64,000 nt of DNA from assembly GCF_036997615.1 (NCBI RefSeq), contig NZ_JAWLQA010000002.1; one strand, written 5' to 3'. The stretch comes from Brachyspira sp949287565 (GTDB lineage Bacteria; Spirochaetota; Brachyspiria; Brachyspirales; Brachyspiraceae). Below, one piece after another: positions 26,809-35,853 of this stretch; within the stretch, counting starts at the first letter, position 1; each line of letters starts with the position of its first letter. The notes beneath the pieces are model-generated. The model was not told the DNA's origin. It made no database searches and saw only the letters and a list, made by a program, of their open reading frames with translations. Both the position numbers and the translations under genes were made by a program.

Positions 26809-27474
26809 CTAGAAATTTAGCCTTACAGATGCTACAACATCATGACTTAATTGAGAACTTGTATTTAGAAGCAATCTGTACCCTAAATCAATACTAACTA
26901 TTTCAGTTATATGGAATGCTAAACCACCTCCAAAACCATAAACAAATTGAGATTTATTATAATATTTACTTGTTTTAAATAGTCCATGATATTCAAAATT
27001 CTCACAAGTAACATATGTATCTAATTGTCCGCCTAATATAAATCCAGCATAAACAGACATAATAGGTCTTTTTCCGCCATTTAATTGGCTTCTTATAGAA
27101 TTTGTATTATCATAATTTACGTATAAGAAATTATAATCATAATATGCACCTATTAAAAAAGTATGTGAATTTATAGTTTTTATATCTGTTTTATAAGCAT
27201 TTCCAGGTAATGCATTTCTATATAAATATTCAAACTCTACTCTTACAGTACTATATTTATGGAATATGTCGAAGTTATAACCTATAGCTAATCCTCCGCC
27301 TACATACATGTTTAAAGTGTTTTTAGTATTGCCTTGCAGCTTTATTTTAGAATCACCTACATTAAATATAAATTTAGGTGCTAAATAAGCTCCTATATCC
27401 ATAGACATAAGCATATTAGTGAAACATGCTGATAATATAGATATTAATAAAAATTTCCTTATCAAAAACTTCAT
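26809..27474 (-). CDS. Predicted outer-membrane beta-barrel protein (pair 1, member a)
   Basis: Encodes 221 residues with a signal peptide (about 1-25). Shares with the next gene GGGLAIGYNFD, VRVEFEYLYR, IVSIDLGYRLLLNTSSQ and HDVVASVRLNF, ending in Phe as outer-membrane proteins do. The overall pattern is an eight- to ten-strand barrel, inferred from alternation and not modelled. Only 10 bp separate it from its paralogue downstream and 21 bp from the gene upstream, consistent with one transcript. Confidence 0.75.
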   Translation of the reverse strand: MKFLIRKFLLISILSACFTNMLMSMDIGAYLAPKFIFNVGDSKIKLQGNTKNTLNMYVGGGLAIGYNFDIFHKYSTVRVEFEYLYRNALPGNAYKTDIKTINSHTFLIGAYYDYNFLYVNYDNTNSIRSQLNGGKRPIMSVYAGFILGGQLDTYVTCENFEYHGLFKTSKYYNKSQFVYGFGGGLAFHITEIVSIDLGYRLLLNTSSQLSHDVVASVRLNF

Positions 27475-27495
27475 AACATGATTTCCTTAAAAACA

Positions 27496-28227
27496 TCAAA
27501 ACAATATGCCTATAGCAAATCTTGGCAGCGGAACAATTCTTATTATACTTCTATAGGAAAAACCTATATCAAGTATAGATATATCAAAGAAAGGACGTAT
27601 TCCGCTATTAACACCTAAACCTCTTGAAATATCTATTCTAAATCCCATCTCACCGGATATATAAAAATCCCATATATTAGTATTTCTATTAGTATATGTT
27701 GATGTATCTTTTTGTAATTCTCTTCCTTGAGTTATAAATAATGTTGTTCCTACTTTAGGCATTAAGAAGAAACCTGAAGCTCTGTCTTTACCATTAAAAT
27801 AAAATCTTCCTCCTATAGCAAGTCCAAGCCCATATACATTTCCATTATATTCAGCTGAAGTATTATTATAATATGTTTTCATAGCATAAAAACCTGCATC
27901 TACATTTATATCTATTTTTTCAGCTGCTCTAAAAGTATATGTAAGGTCTAATCCGAAATCACCTTGCAGTTTTAAATTACCGTTATCATTAGGAGGCATT
28001 AATAGGTTAAAAACAGAAGGAGCTATTAACATATAAAAAATTGTAGGCCCAAAGTTCATACCTATAGAATGTCTATGAGAACTTAAAGCATCATTTATAT
28101 TATTTGTATTTACTGTAGTATTGTTATTATTTAAGTTTTTATCTACAACAATATTTGAAATATCATCAGCAAATATATTGTTAGCAAGTATAAATAAAAA
28201 TAAAATTATTAATATATTCTTTTTCAT
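27496..28227 (-). CDS. Predicted outer-membrane protein (pair 2, member b)
   Basis: Encodes 243 residues with a signal peptide ending near residue 20 (ANNIFA-DD), followed by an Asn/Thr-rich stretch and then barrel-like strands. The C-terminal region (GIRPFFDISILDIGFSYRSIIRIVPLPRFAIGILF) parallels the end of the upstream protein (KPYIDISLFEIGYYVRSGLPG and RFSLFPRIGFSLRF), so the two are related. No family name was recognised. Confidence 0.72.
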   Translation of the reverse strand: MKKNILIILFLFILANNIFADDISNIVVDKNLNNNNTTVNTNNINDALSSHRHSIGMNFGPTIFYMLIAPSVFNLLMPPNDNGNLKLQGDFGLDLTYTFRAAEKIDINVDAGFYAMKTYYNNTSAEYNGNVYGLGLAIGGRFYFNGKDRASGFFLMPKVGTTLFITQGRELQKDTSTYTNRNTNIWDFYISGEMGFRIDISRGLGVNSGIRPFFDISILDIGFSYRSIIRIVPLPRFAIGILF

Positions 28228-28240
28228 TATTTATACCTCA

Positions 28241-29170
28241 CTAAAATCTCAAACTGAAACCTATTCTAGGGAATAGAGAAAATCTTATTGCCGAAACATA
28301 ATTAATCCAAGAAGGGAAAGAACTCCAAGAAGGAATACTAGCAGTCAAATCTACTAATCCGCCTCCGAAGAAATTTATACCTTCTCTCATATCTTCATAT
28401 ACTCCAGGAAGTCCTGAACGCACATAATATCCTATTTCAAATAATGATATATCTATATAAGGTTTTACAGGCCATTCTCTAGTAGGAAATAATTCTATAC
28501 TCCAGCCAAGCTCATAAGAGATATACATTCCAGTATCAACTGTATGTCTTTTAGTTTTTAATCCTGTTACACCATTTTCTGTTTCTACATCTGATATTAA
28601 TGCTTCTACACCAAATCTGAAAGTATTAAGAACCTGTCTATTTTTTCCGCCATAAAATGTTACTCCAAAAGTTACAGGAACAAATATTAATGATGTTTTT
28701 AATGTAGTATCGGAGCCTATCAATCCGCCTATATTTCCTAAATTACCAGTATTAACAGTAGAATCAATCAAGTCACCAGCTTTCTCTCTTGGTATAGTTA
28801 AACTAAATGACATAGCTTGAACACCAACTCCAATTTCTACACCTATTCTTGGATGAAGCAGTAATGTGTATGATATAGTTGGTACATACCAAAAACTTCC
28901 TTTTACATCTACAGCATCAAGGAATTTTTTATTTTCTCCCAAATCAAATCCTGTCAATCCGCTGAATGTTTCTAAATTATCAAATATAGTGCTAATCATA
29001 GGCGGAATCAATCCAGCATATCCTGGATTAAGATTTACGCTTATTATCTGTCTGCCTTTAATCCAGCTATAAGTATTTGTATCCGATTGCGTAGATAAAG
29101 GTATCCCATTAGCATATAGATTAATAAGTGATATATTAAATACTATGATAGCTGTAAGGATTTTTTTCAT
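28241..29170 (-). CDS. Predicted outer-membrane protein (pair 2, member a)
   Basis: Encodes 309 residues with a signal peptide ending around residue 20 (INLYA-NG). Gly- and aromatic-rich strands continue to a terminal FSLFPRIGFSLRF, a typical outer-membrane C-terminus ending in Phe. The YIDISLFEIGYYVRSG block is shared with the next gene. It begins 27 bp after the lipoprotein gene, as part of the five-gene cluster. A structural or host-facing role is possible; nothing more specific can be seen. Confidence 0.72.
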   Translation of the reverse strand: MKKILTAIIVFNISLINLYANGIPLSTQSDTNTYSWIKGRQIISVNLNPGYAGLIPPMISTIFDNLETFSGLTGFDLGENKKFLDAVDVKGSFWYVPTISYTLLLHPRIGVEIGVGVQAMSFSLTIPREKAGDLIDSTVNTGNLGNIGGLIGSDTTLKTSLIFVPVTFGVTFYGGKNRQVLNTFRFGVEALISDVETENGVTGLKTKRHTVDTGMYISYELGWSIELFPTREWPVKPYIDISLFEIGYYVRSGLPGVYEDMREGINFFGGGLVDLTASIPSWSSFPSWINYVSAIRFSLFPRIGFSLRF

Positions 29171-29197
29171 ATTTTAACCTTGTTTCATATATTTTTG

Positions 29198-29749
29198 TTA
29201 CGGATTAGGAATACTAGGTGTATTAGGACCATTAGGACCTATAGTTCCTGGATTTTTAAAATGATTTCCGCCATTTAATTTATTAACTATATCTTCTATT
29301 CTTTTTTTCTCTTCTTCTGTAACACTTGCATTGCCTACTATTTCATCAACATTAATATTGTTAGGGTCTTTACTATTGATTATTCCATTAATAGCACCTA
29401 ATGCATTTTCATCTCCTACTATACCCAATATTTCATCAACTGCTTTTTTACCTTCTTCTGTAACTTGAACAGTTCCTAAATTATCTCCAGCAGGTACTGT
29501 TATAAGATAGTCTCCTTTACCGTCATTATACACTCCGCCTACTCCTAATATAGGCTCTTCAAATGTATAATCACCTTTTCCTTCAATTGTTAATTTATCT
29601 CCATCTACTGTAACACCTCCCCAATTGCCATTTTGCATTTTTCCTAAAAAGAAATCAGGACCTGGAGCTGTTATTGTAAGTTCTGTTTTTTTGCATGAAA
29701 ATGATGCAATTAAAATAAACATTATTAAAGCATATTTATAAAATTTCAT
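29198..29749 (-). CDS. Lipoprotein with Gly/Pro/Asn-rich tail
   Basis: Encodes 183 residues from the ATG at 29749, which has AGGAG 8 nt upstream; an upstream in-frame ATG at 29776 lacks one. Lipobox IASFSC (Cys 19). The middle carries short Gly/Asp-rich strands (NGNWGGVTVDGDKLTIEGKG) and two similar segments containing VTEEGKKAVDEIL and VTEEEKKRIEDIV. The last 25 residues are Gly, Pro and Asn rich. It heads the cluster of four predicted barrels (28-26 kb), so it may be an accessory surface lipoprotein. Family not recognised. Confidence 0.75.
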   Translation of the reverse strand: MKFYKYALIMFILIASFSCKKTELTITAPGPDFFLGKMQNGNWGGVTVDGDKLTIEGKGDYTFEEPILGVGGVYNDGKGDYLITVPAGDNLGTVQVTEEGKKAVDEILGIVGDENALGAINGIINSKDPNNINVDEIVGNASVTEEEKKRIEDIVNKLNGGNHFKNPGTIGPNGPNTPSIPNP

Positions 29750-29973
29750 TCTATGTTCTCCTAAAATAAAAATCATAGTTTAATTATATAATTTTTATTT
29801 ATAAAAACAACTAAAATAAATGCACTTATATAAACTCGGATATATATACATTAAAATTTAATATCAGAAATTATTAAAATATAGTTTTTTAGTGTATCTT
29901 TATTTGTTTTTATAATATGTTAATATGAAAAATATGTGTTATAAATATTTTTATTAATTGTATTATATAATGC

Positions 29974-30002
29974 TTGACAGAAAATTTGAATTGAAGTAAA
30001 AT
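29974..30002 (+). promoter_or_regulatory. Sigma-70 promoter for the HIRAN gene
   Basis: TTGACA (29974-29979) and TAAAAT (29997-30002), spacer 17 bp, about 44 bp before the ATG. The rest of the divergent gap (29777-29973) is A+T-rich with nothing else identified. Confidence 0.65.
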
Positions 30003-30045
30003 TCTTAAACATGCATTAAAGAAATTAAGGTAAATCTTTCGTCTT

Positions 30046-30468
30046 ATGGATAAAAATACAGAACATATCACTTGTCTAATTAATCATGAAGAGAGTTTCA
30101 AAAGAATCATTATAAATAGAAATTACAAAACAAAAAGATACTATATAGATTTTTTTGTTGCAGGATATAAATATAATAATGGCAAAGATGTTATAGATTT
30201 ACTGCTTAAAAATGAGCCTATAAATTTGCTTCGTGATATAACAAATCCTTATGACAGATTTGCTATAGCTATTTATGATAGAAGTTTTGATTTCAGATTA
30301 GGCTATGTTCCAAGTGTTATATCACCTTTAATATCATATAAACTTGAAGATAAAAGAAATAAAGTATATGCAAGAATCAAAAATGTGAAATTAGATGCTA
30401 CAGATGAATGTAAAATAGAAATAAGAGTATTTATAGATATAGCCAAGAAGAAGAAAAAAGCTATGTGA
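30046..30468 (+). CDS. Stand-alone HIRAN-domain protein
   Basis: Encodes 140 residues. The HIRAN pattern fills most of it: YIDFFVAGYKYNNG, LLKNEPINLLRDITNPYDRFAIAIY and FRLGYVPSVISPLISYKLED. HIRAN domains bind the 3' end of single-stranded DNA in eukaryotic HLTF, where they are fused to helicases. In bacteria they also occur alone, with an unknown role. No helicase is fused here. The gene lies 46 bp upstream of holA on the same strand, hinting at a link with DNA replication or repair. The C-terminus is Lys-rich. Confidence 0.85.
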   Translation: MDKNTEHITCLINHEESFKRIIINRNYKTKRYYIDFFVAGYKYNNGKDVIDLLLKNEPINLLRDITNPYDRFAIAIYDRSFDFRLGYVPSVISPLISYKLEDKRNKVYARIKNVKLDATDECKIEIRVFIDIAKKKKKAM

Positions 30469-30514
30469 TTTATAATATTGCATATAAAAAAATATATGAT
30501 ATTATATATTTATT

Positions 30515-31531
30515 ATGAATAAAGTTTCAGTAAAAACAGAGATAGAATTTCAAAAAGTCAAAGATAATTACATAAAAGAACCATTTAAACACTGTATTTA
30601 TGTACTAACAGGTAAGGAAAGACTTTTTAAAAAGGCATTCATAGCAGCTATGCATTCAAGTATGTTCCCAAATGAAGGCGATAGCGAAATGAATTACAGT
30701 GTATTTTATGATAAAAATGATGCTGTGGGCTTTATGCCATTAGAGGTGGCTGATACTCCGCCATTCGGCTCTAAATTAAGACTTATTGTAATTTATAAAT
30801 ATAATAACTTTCAGGAAGATTTTTTAGATTATTGTTCAAATCCGTCAAAAACATCTATTGTTATACTTGAAACAGAAAGTTCATTAGAAGAAGATCCTAT
30901 ATATAAATATTTTTCAAAAAAGAAAGATGCTAATAATATATATTTTATAGATTTTCCGCTTCCTGATGAAAAAGATTTTAGAGGCTTAATAAATGCTTAT
31001 ATTATTAAGCAGGGTAAAAAAATATCTTCTGAAGCTATAGAATATCTTATTAATAATATAAATTTGGATTATGATTCTCTTTATTCAGAACTAGCAAAAA
31101 TATGCAGCTATAATGACAAAGAATATTTGAATGTTGAAGATATTGCAGATTTTACTTATGTATCTAAAAACAGGAATATATTTGATTTTTTAGATGCTGT
31201 TTTTGAAAGAAATAGAAAAAAATGCTTTAGTATAATGCATAGATTGGATCAGGATGCTTCAAGCTCTTTAACTTTGATGATGAATAATTTCTTGGCAATT
31301 TATTATATGAAAATATTTCCTCCTCAAACTACATTAGGAGAAATAAGTAAATTAACAAAAATACCAGAATTTATCTTAAAAAAGAAAAAAACTTCATTGA
31401 AACTGTTCTCATTAGAAGAGGTAGTTAATATAATATCAAAAATATCGTATTTAAACACTTTAAGTGTTACAACACCTGTAAATATATTTAAGGCTCATTT
31501 TGAATTATTCTTATTTACTATAACAAAATAA
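30515..31531 (+). CDS. holA: DNA polymerase III delta subunit (HolA-like)
   Basis: Encodes 338 residues, typical for HolA. Delta opens the beta clamp within the clamp loader. The protein shows the three-domain order: an AAA+-like N-terminal domain without a nucleotide-binding loop (HCIYVLTGKERLFKKAFI), the middle helical domain with FIDFPLPDEKDFRGLINAYIIKQGKKISSEA, and the C-terminal collar domain with RNIFDFLDAVFERNRKKCFSIMHRL. The identification rests on this overall pattern, as HolA is poorly conserved. No strong ribosome-binding site is seen. Confidence 0.85.
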   Translation: MNKVSVKTEIEFQKVKDNYIKEPFKHCIYVLTGKERLFKKAFIAAMHSSMFPNEGDSEMNYSVFYDKNDAVGFMPLEVADTPPFGSKLRLIVIYKYNNFQEDFLDYCSNPSKTSIVILETESSLEEDPIYKYFSKKKDANNIYFIDFPLPDEKDFRGLINAYIIKQGKKISSEAIEYLINNINLDYDSLYSELAKICSYNDKEYLNVEDIADFTYVSKNRNIFDFLDAVFERNRKKCFSIMHRLDQDASSSLTLMMNNFLAIYYMKIFPPQTTLGEISKLTKIPEFILKKKKTSLKLFSLEEVVNIISKISYLNTLSVTTPVNIFKAHFELFLFTITK

Positions 31532-31755
31532 TTTTATAATATATTCTAATTTTATATTATTAAAAAAATTATATTTTGTATATACTATCTTATTAATCAA
31601 AAATAAGTATATACGTATAAAATAAAGAAGTCATATTTTATATATCATTTTTTATACATTTTTTTATAAAAATATATTTTAACATAAAAAATATATAAAT
31701 AAAACAACTTTATCGTTACAATTCATAAATTTATTTCATATTAATAGAATTTGCT

Positions 31756-31784
31756 TTGACAAATAGCAGTTTATTTTGTATAAT
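31756..31784 (+). promoter_or_regulatory. Perfect consensus sigma-70 promoter for the ComFB-like gene
   Basis: TTGACA (31756-31761) and TATAAT (31779-31784) with a 17-bp spacer. An AGGAGGAG ribosome-binding site follows at about 31796-31803. The 220 bp before the promoter are A+T-rich with no recognised feature. The gene is expected to be strongly expressed. Confidence 0.85.
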
Positions 31785-31811
31785 ATATATTAATTAGGAG
31801 GAGTTTTTTCT

Positions 31812-32486
31812 ATGTATTTAGTAAACCTTATGGAACAGAAAGTTTCAAAACTAGCAGATTCATACTTAAGAGAAAAAAATATTCCCGTTAATACTAATAT
31901 GCGTATGGATATAATAGCTTATACATTAAATAGAGTTCAGCCTCAGTATGTTACAAGTGCGAGAGGAGTTCTTCATAGTTATAATAAAGATCCTATACAA
32001 AGCAATACAGAAATATTAAGTATCATAGCGGATGCTTGCGAAATAGTTACTAGAAGAAAAGAAAATACATTATTGGAGTCAGTTCCTTCTATTGATGAAA
32101 GCGGATATTATTTAACTTATCCTAGCATAATGGGTAATATTACAGCTTCTAATAATTTTGAAAGAATAGAAAATGCTTTAGTTTATATATTCTCTGAAGG
32201 AAAGATACTAGAAGGTTATGGAGTTAATTTCCCTAATCCGGCTGTAGTATCAAGCAATGTTCCTGGTAAATTTATGTTCTGCTTTATGCCTAAAAAAGTG
32301 GATTCTAATGCTGAAGTTGAAGTTAAGCTTGATATAGTTGTTGAATCAGAAAAATTTATGCAATATGAAAGCGTATTGACTTTTAAATTAAAGCCATCAT
32401 ATTATAATGCAGGAGATATGCCTCTATTTTCTATAGAAGAGGTTAATGATATATTACTTATAGAAAATCATAACATACCTAGTTAA
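31812..32486 (+). CDS. ComFB-domain protein with a C-terminal extension
   Basis: Encodes 224 residues. Residues 1-100 match the late-competence ComFB fold: LVNLMEQKVSKLADSYLRE, RMDIIAYTLNRVQPQYVTSARGVLHSY. Family ComFB proteins are about 90-100 residues and some bind cyclic dinucleotides; their spirochaete role is unknown. Here a further 120 residues of mainly beta character follow (VVESEKFMQYESVLTFKLKPSYY), which is unlike the short Bacillus protein. No competence genes lie nearby, so the competence label should not be carried over. Confidence 0.82.
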   Translation: MYLVNLMEQKVSKLADSYLREKNIPVNTNMRMDIIAYTLNRVQPQYVTSARGVLHSYNKDPIQSNTEILSIIADACEIVTRRKENTLLESVPSIDESGYYLTYPSIMGNITASNNFERIENALVYIFSEGKILEGYGVNFPNPAVVSSNVPGKFMFCFMPKKVDSNAEVEVKLDIVVESEKFMQYESVLTFKLKPSYYNAGDMPLFSIEEVNDILLIENHNIPS

Positions 32487-32542
32487 CTATAATTTATTGC
32501 TGTCAAATTATACTGTTTGTTTGAATATTTGAAGAGAAGTTG

Positions 32543-33094
32543 ATGAGAGTAATTAGATTTATAGTATTTACATGTTTTTTAGTGATTTTTATAGTTATAG
32601 CAAATATAATTCATAAAAATATGAATTCCTATGAGGTTGTAAATATAAAAAATCCTTTTACCTATTATAATTTGATAGCTTATAGTAATAATGATATTAA
32701 GTCATTAGCTTCTATTTCTTTTAGAGATTCTTTTGAAAGCCTTTCAGAAATGTTTGATATAGATAGAGCTTTTGTTCCAAATAATATACTAAAGAAAGAT
32801 ATTAAAATTAGAGAAGATGATGCTGAGTTAATTGTATTTACAGGAAGCAATTCTATATCTCAAATAACAGTTAATAGTTATGATAATGTTGAAAATTTAT
32901 TTGAAAATGTTTTTGAGAGTTTATCTTCTAATAATACTCAATTAGAAAAACAATCTTTAGATGATGAACAAGGGAATCTTTTGGCTGAAATTTATACTCA
33001 TAAAACCGATAGCTACAAAATCGTTATAACAAAGACTTATGTATCAAATACTAGTAATTTGTCTATAGATTATGTTAACTTATTGGGTTTGTAA
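32543..33094 (+). CDS. Membrane-anchored hypothetical protein
   Basis: Encodes 183 residues from the ATG at 32543 (GAAGAGAAG just upstream; an in-frame TTG directly before is less likely). Residues 4-23 form one transmembrane helix, leaving a ~155-residue domain outside the cytoplasm. The domain has alternating short strands and helices (AELIVFTGSNSISQITVNSYDNVENLFENVFESL). No family was recognised. It sits between the ComFB-like gene and the PerR-type gene, all on the plus strand. Confidence 0.65.
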   Translation: MRVIRFIVFTCFLVIFIVIANIIHKNMNSYEVVNIKNPFTYYNLIAYSNNDIKSLASISFRDSFESLSEMFDIDRAFVPNNILKKDIKIREDDAELIVFTGSNSISQITVNSYDNVENLFENVFESLSSNNTQLEKQSLDDEQGNLLAEIYTHKTDSYKIVITKTYVSNTSNLSIDYVNLLGL

Positions 33095-33136
33095 TAATTT
33101 TTTTCTGTGTTATTTGTATAAAATACGATTTTTTTC

Positions 33137-33164
33137 TTGACAAATAATTTACTTGATATAATAT
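33137..33164 (+). promoter_or_regulatory. Probable promoter of the PerR-type gene
   Basis: TTGACA at 33137-33142 and TAATAT at 33159-33164, spacer 16 bp; an overlapping TATAAT at 33157 would have too short a spacer. A clear Fur/PerR operator could not be seen with confidence. Confidence 0.5.
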
Positions 33165-33212
33165 TACTAAATAAGATTAATTATTAATTGCTTTAGCAAG
33201 GATATTAGGGTT

Positions 33213-33599
33213 ATGAATAATACAAGAAATACAATACAAAAACAAGTTATTTTAAATGCTGTAAGAGAGCTAAAAAACCATCCTACTTCAGAAGAAGTTT
33301 ATAATCATATAAAACCAAACTTCCCATCTATAAGTTTGGGCACAGTATACAGAAATTTGAATTTACTGTCAGAAACTAAAGAGATACAGAAATTATCTAT
33401 AATAGATGATGCTGTTCGTTTTGATCATATAACAAATGATCATTATCATTTTCAATGCAGTAAATGCAAAAAATTATCAGATATACCTATGGAATATCAA
33501 AAGAAATTAGATGAATTAGTTTCAAAAGAATATGATGTTGAGATATTCAAGCATGATATTGTATTCACAGGTATCTGTAAAAATTGTAAAGATTTATGA
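33213..33599 (+). CDS. perR: Fur-family regulator, PerR type (peroxide-responsive)
   Basis: Encodes 128 residues. The winged helix is at about residues 8-60 (HPTSEEVYNHIKPNFPSISLGTVYRNLNLL). A structural zinc site is formed by C82, C85, C122 and C125. All five regulatory-site residues known from Bacillus PerR have counterparts: H23, D71, H77, H79 and D90. The Asp at the D104 position (exactly five residues after the second Cys) favours PerR over Fur, so it probably represses peroxide-defence genes with Fe2+/Mn2+. No oxidative-stress gene is next to it. Confidence 0.85.
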   Translation: MNNTRNTIQKQVILNAVRELKNHPTSEEVYNHIKPNFPSISLGTVYRNLNLLSETKEIQKLSIIDDAVRFDHITNDHYHFQCSKCKKLSDIPMEYQKKLDELVSKEYDVEIFKHDIVFTGICKNCKDL

Positions 33600-33733
33600 T
33601 ATATACGTGCATATTCTTAGTATAAATTTATTAATGGTTTTTATTTTTTAATAATAAGTATATTGAAAGTCTTGATTTTAATATTTATATTTTATATACT
33701 ATTTATATAACATTTTAAATTTAAGGAATAATT

Positions 33734-35320
33734 ATGTCAAAAGGCTACTTAGCTTTAGTGCTGCATGCTCACTTGCCTTATGTGAGACACCCTGAACATG
33801 AAAATTTTTTGGAGGAAGAATGGTTATATGAGGCCATAACTGAAACGTATATACCTCTATTAGATGCTTATGACCGAATGGTTAATGATGGAGTAAACTT
33901 TAAGATAACTATGAGTGTAACTCCTCCTCTTATGAATATGCTAGCTAATGAATTGCTTCAAAATAGATATGTTAAATATATAGAGAAATTAATAAAATTG
34001 TCAGAATTGGAATGTGAGAGAACTTCATTAGATCCTAACTTTCATCATACAGCTGAATTTTACAGAGATAAGTTTAAGAAAATAAGAGATATATTTGTTT
34101 ATAAGTATAATAAAAACTTATTGAATGGATTTAGATACTTTTTAGAAAGAGGTAATTTAGAAATAATTACTTGCGGTGCCACACATGGATTTTTCCCATT
34201 TATGCAGGAATATCCTAAGGCTATAGAGGCACAATTAAAAATGGCTGTAAAAACCCATGAAAAACATTTGGGTAGAAAGCCTACAGGAATATGGCTTGGT
34301 GAATGCGGTTTCTTCCCAGGACTTGAAAAGCATCTTGCCAACAATGGTATTAAATATTTCTTCGTTGATACTCATGGTATAATGTATGCTGATAAAGTAC
34401 CTAAATATGGTGTTTATGCTCCTTTATACTGTTCTAGAGAGAGTAGGGTTGCAGCTTTCGGAAGAGATATAGAGAGTTCAAGAAGTGTATGGAGTGCTGA
34501 AGTAGGTTATCCAGGCGATTTCAGATACAGAGAATTCTATAGAGATATAGGTTATGATTTGCCTTTCGAGTATATTAAGGATTTCATACAAAGCAATGGA
34601 CTTAGAAAGAATACAGGAATAAAATACTATAGAATCACAGGTAAAGACTGTCCTAAAGAACCTTATAATCCTGAATGGGCTATGGAAGCAGCAGGAGATC
34701 ATGCTGGAAACTTTATGTTCAATAGAGAAAAGCAAATTGAATATTTAGATTCTGTTATGGACAGACCGCCTATAGTAGTATCTCCTTATGATGCTGAATT
34801 ATTCGGACACTGGTGGTATGAAGGTCCTATGTTTATAGAATTCTTAATGAGAAAGATTCATTATGATCAAAATACAATAGAAACCATAACTCCTAAAGAA
34901 TATTTGGAAAGACACCCTGTAAACCAAATATCAATGCCTTCAATGTCAAGCTGGGGTGCTAATGGATATGGAGAAGTATGGCTTAATGGTACTAATGGCT
35001 GGATATACAGACACTTGCATAAAGCTGCTGAAAGAATGATAGAATTAGCTCATGATTACTATAATGAAACTGGTCTTTATGAGAGAGCATTGAATCAGGC
35101 AGCACGTGAATTGCTTCTTGCTCAAAGCAGTGACTGGGCTTTCATTATGCATACAGGTACTATGGTTGATTATGCTGTTAATACTACAAAGTTGTATATA
35201 AAGAGATTTACTGATCTTTATTATGCTATTAAAAACAGAGATTTAAATGAAGAATGGCTAAGCAAAATAGAATGGCGCGATGATATATTCCCAGAAATGG
35301 ATTTCAGAATATATAATTAA
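33734..35320 (+). CDS. GH57 1,4-alpha-glucan branching enzyme
   Basis: Encodes 528 residues. It should form alpha-1,6 branches in glycogen. GH57 motifs are in order: HAHLPY (11-16), a Gly-Ala-Thr-His block CGATHGFFP (148-155), WLGECGFFPGLE with E190 as the expected nucleophile, and SPYDAELFGHWWYEGP with D353 as the expected acid/base. The C-terminal helical domain carries SSDWAFIMHTGTMVDYA, common in GH57 branching enzymes. No other glycogen gene is in the window except the phosphohexomutase at 22.5 kb. A terminator follows. Confidence 0.9.
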   Translation: MSKGYLALVLHAHLPYVRHPEHENFLEEEWLYEAITETYIPLLDAYDRMVNDGVNFKITMSVTPPLMNMLANELLQNRYVKYIEKLIKLSELECERTSLDPNFHHTAEFYRDKFKKIRDIFVYKYNKNLLNGFRYFLERGNLEIITCGATHGFFPFMQEYPKAIEAQLKMAVKTHEKHLGRKPTGIWLGECGFFPGLEKHLANNGIKYFFVDTHGIMYADKVPKYGVYAPLYCSRESRVAAFGRDIESSRSVWSAEVGYPGDFRYREFYRDIGYDLPFEYIKDFIQSNGLRKNTGIKYYRITGKDCPKEPYNPEWAMEAAGDHAGNFMFNREKQIEYLDSVMDRPPIVVSPYDAELFGHWWYEGPMFIEFLMRKIHYDQNTIETITPKEYLERHPVNQISMPSMSSWGANGYGEVWLNGTNGWIYRHLHKAAERMIELAHDYYNETGLYERALNQAARELLLAQSSDWAFIMHTGTMVDYAVNTTKLYIKRFTDLYYAIKNRDLNEEWLSKIEWRDDIFPEMDFRIYN

Positions 35321-35346
35321 ATAATTCTGTTTAATTGAAAATAAGT

Positions 35347-35388
35347 AAAAAGAGTATGTATATTTAATATGCGTACTCTTTTTTTATA
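35347..35388 (+). terminator. Intrinsic terminator after the GH57 gene
   Basis: Inverted arms aaaagagtatg and gcgtactctttt form a nearly perfect stem with a T-run of seven, about 30 bp beyond the stop. Confidence 0.85.
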
Positions 35389-35413
35389 AAAAAATAATAA
35401 TTGTAGATGTAAA

Positions 35414-35815
35414 TTACAATAATTTATTTTGATATTTTTTAATTATGATTGATATTGGTATATTTTTATTTATTTCTTCTTCAAGATTATAATTATTTAA
35501 TATGTATAATAATTCATAACCATTAGGCATTATTCTTATATAGGCATCTGATAAATCTTCAATACTTACAGGATAATAAGGTATTCCTAAACATTTATTA
35601 TCATATAAAACTTGTATATGATTTATAAAATTATTTCTTTTATTTTGATAATCTTTCTCTATTTCTTGATTTGATTCATCTAAATCATTTTCTGGTATTT
35701 TATTTTCATTATATACATCAAATTGTTTTGATAAACTGCTTCCGATTATTTGATAAGAAGAACTATTATTTATAAATTCAAAAATATCTTTAATAAGATT
35801 AAAATCTATTTTCAT
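35414..35815 (-). CDS. Small hypothetical protein downstream of tmRNA
   Basis: Encodes 133 residues from the ATG at 35815 (AAGAGA about 9 nt upstream). The same frame is open further upstream to 35902, but those 29 codons lie partly inside the tmRNA 3' end, so the longer start is rejected. The protein is acidic and helical, with no signal or membrane segment; IIGSSLSKQFDVYNENKIP is followed by a charged linker. No family was recognised. It lies 38 bp after the tmRNA and may be cotranscribed with it. Confidence 0.55.
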   Translation of the reverse strand: MKIDFNLIKDIFEFINNSSSYQIIGSSLSKQFDVYNENKIPENDLDESNQEIEKDYQNKRNNFINHIQVLYDNKCLGIPYYPVSIEDLSDAYIRIMPNGYELLYILNNYNLEEEINKNIPISIIIKKYQNKLL

Positions 35816-35853
35816 AATTGAAAATCTCTTAAATAGCGGTACAAGAAAAAATT

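Noticed and set aside
31812..32486. Competence operon
   Set aside because: Only a ComFB-like domain is present, with no comE/comF/comG genes nearby.
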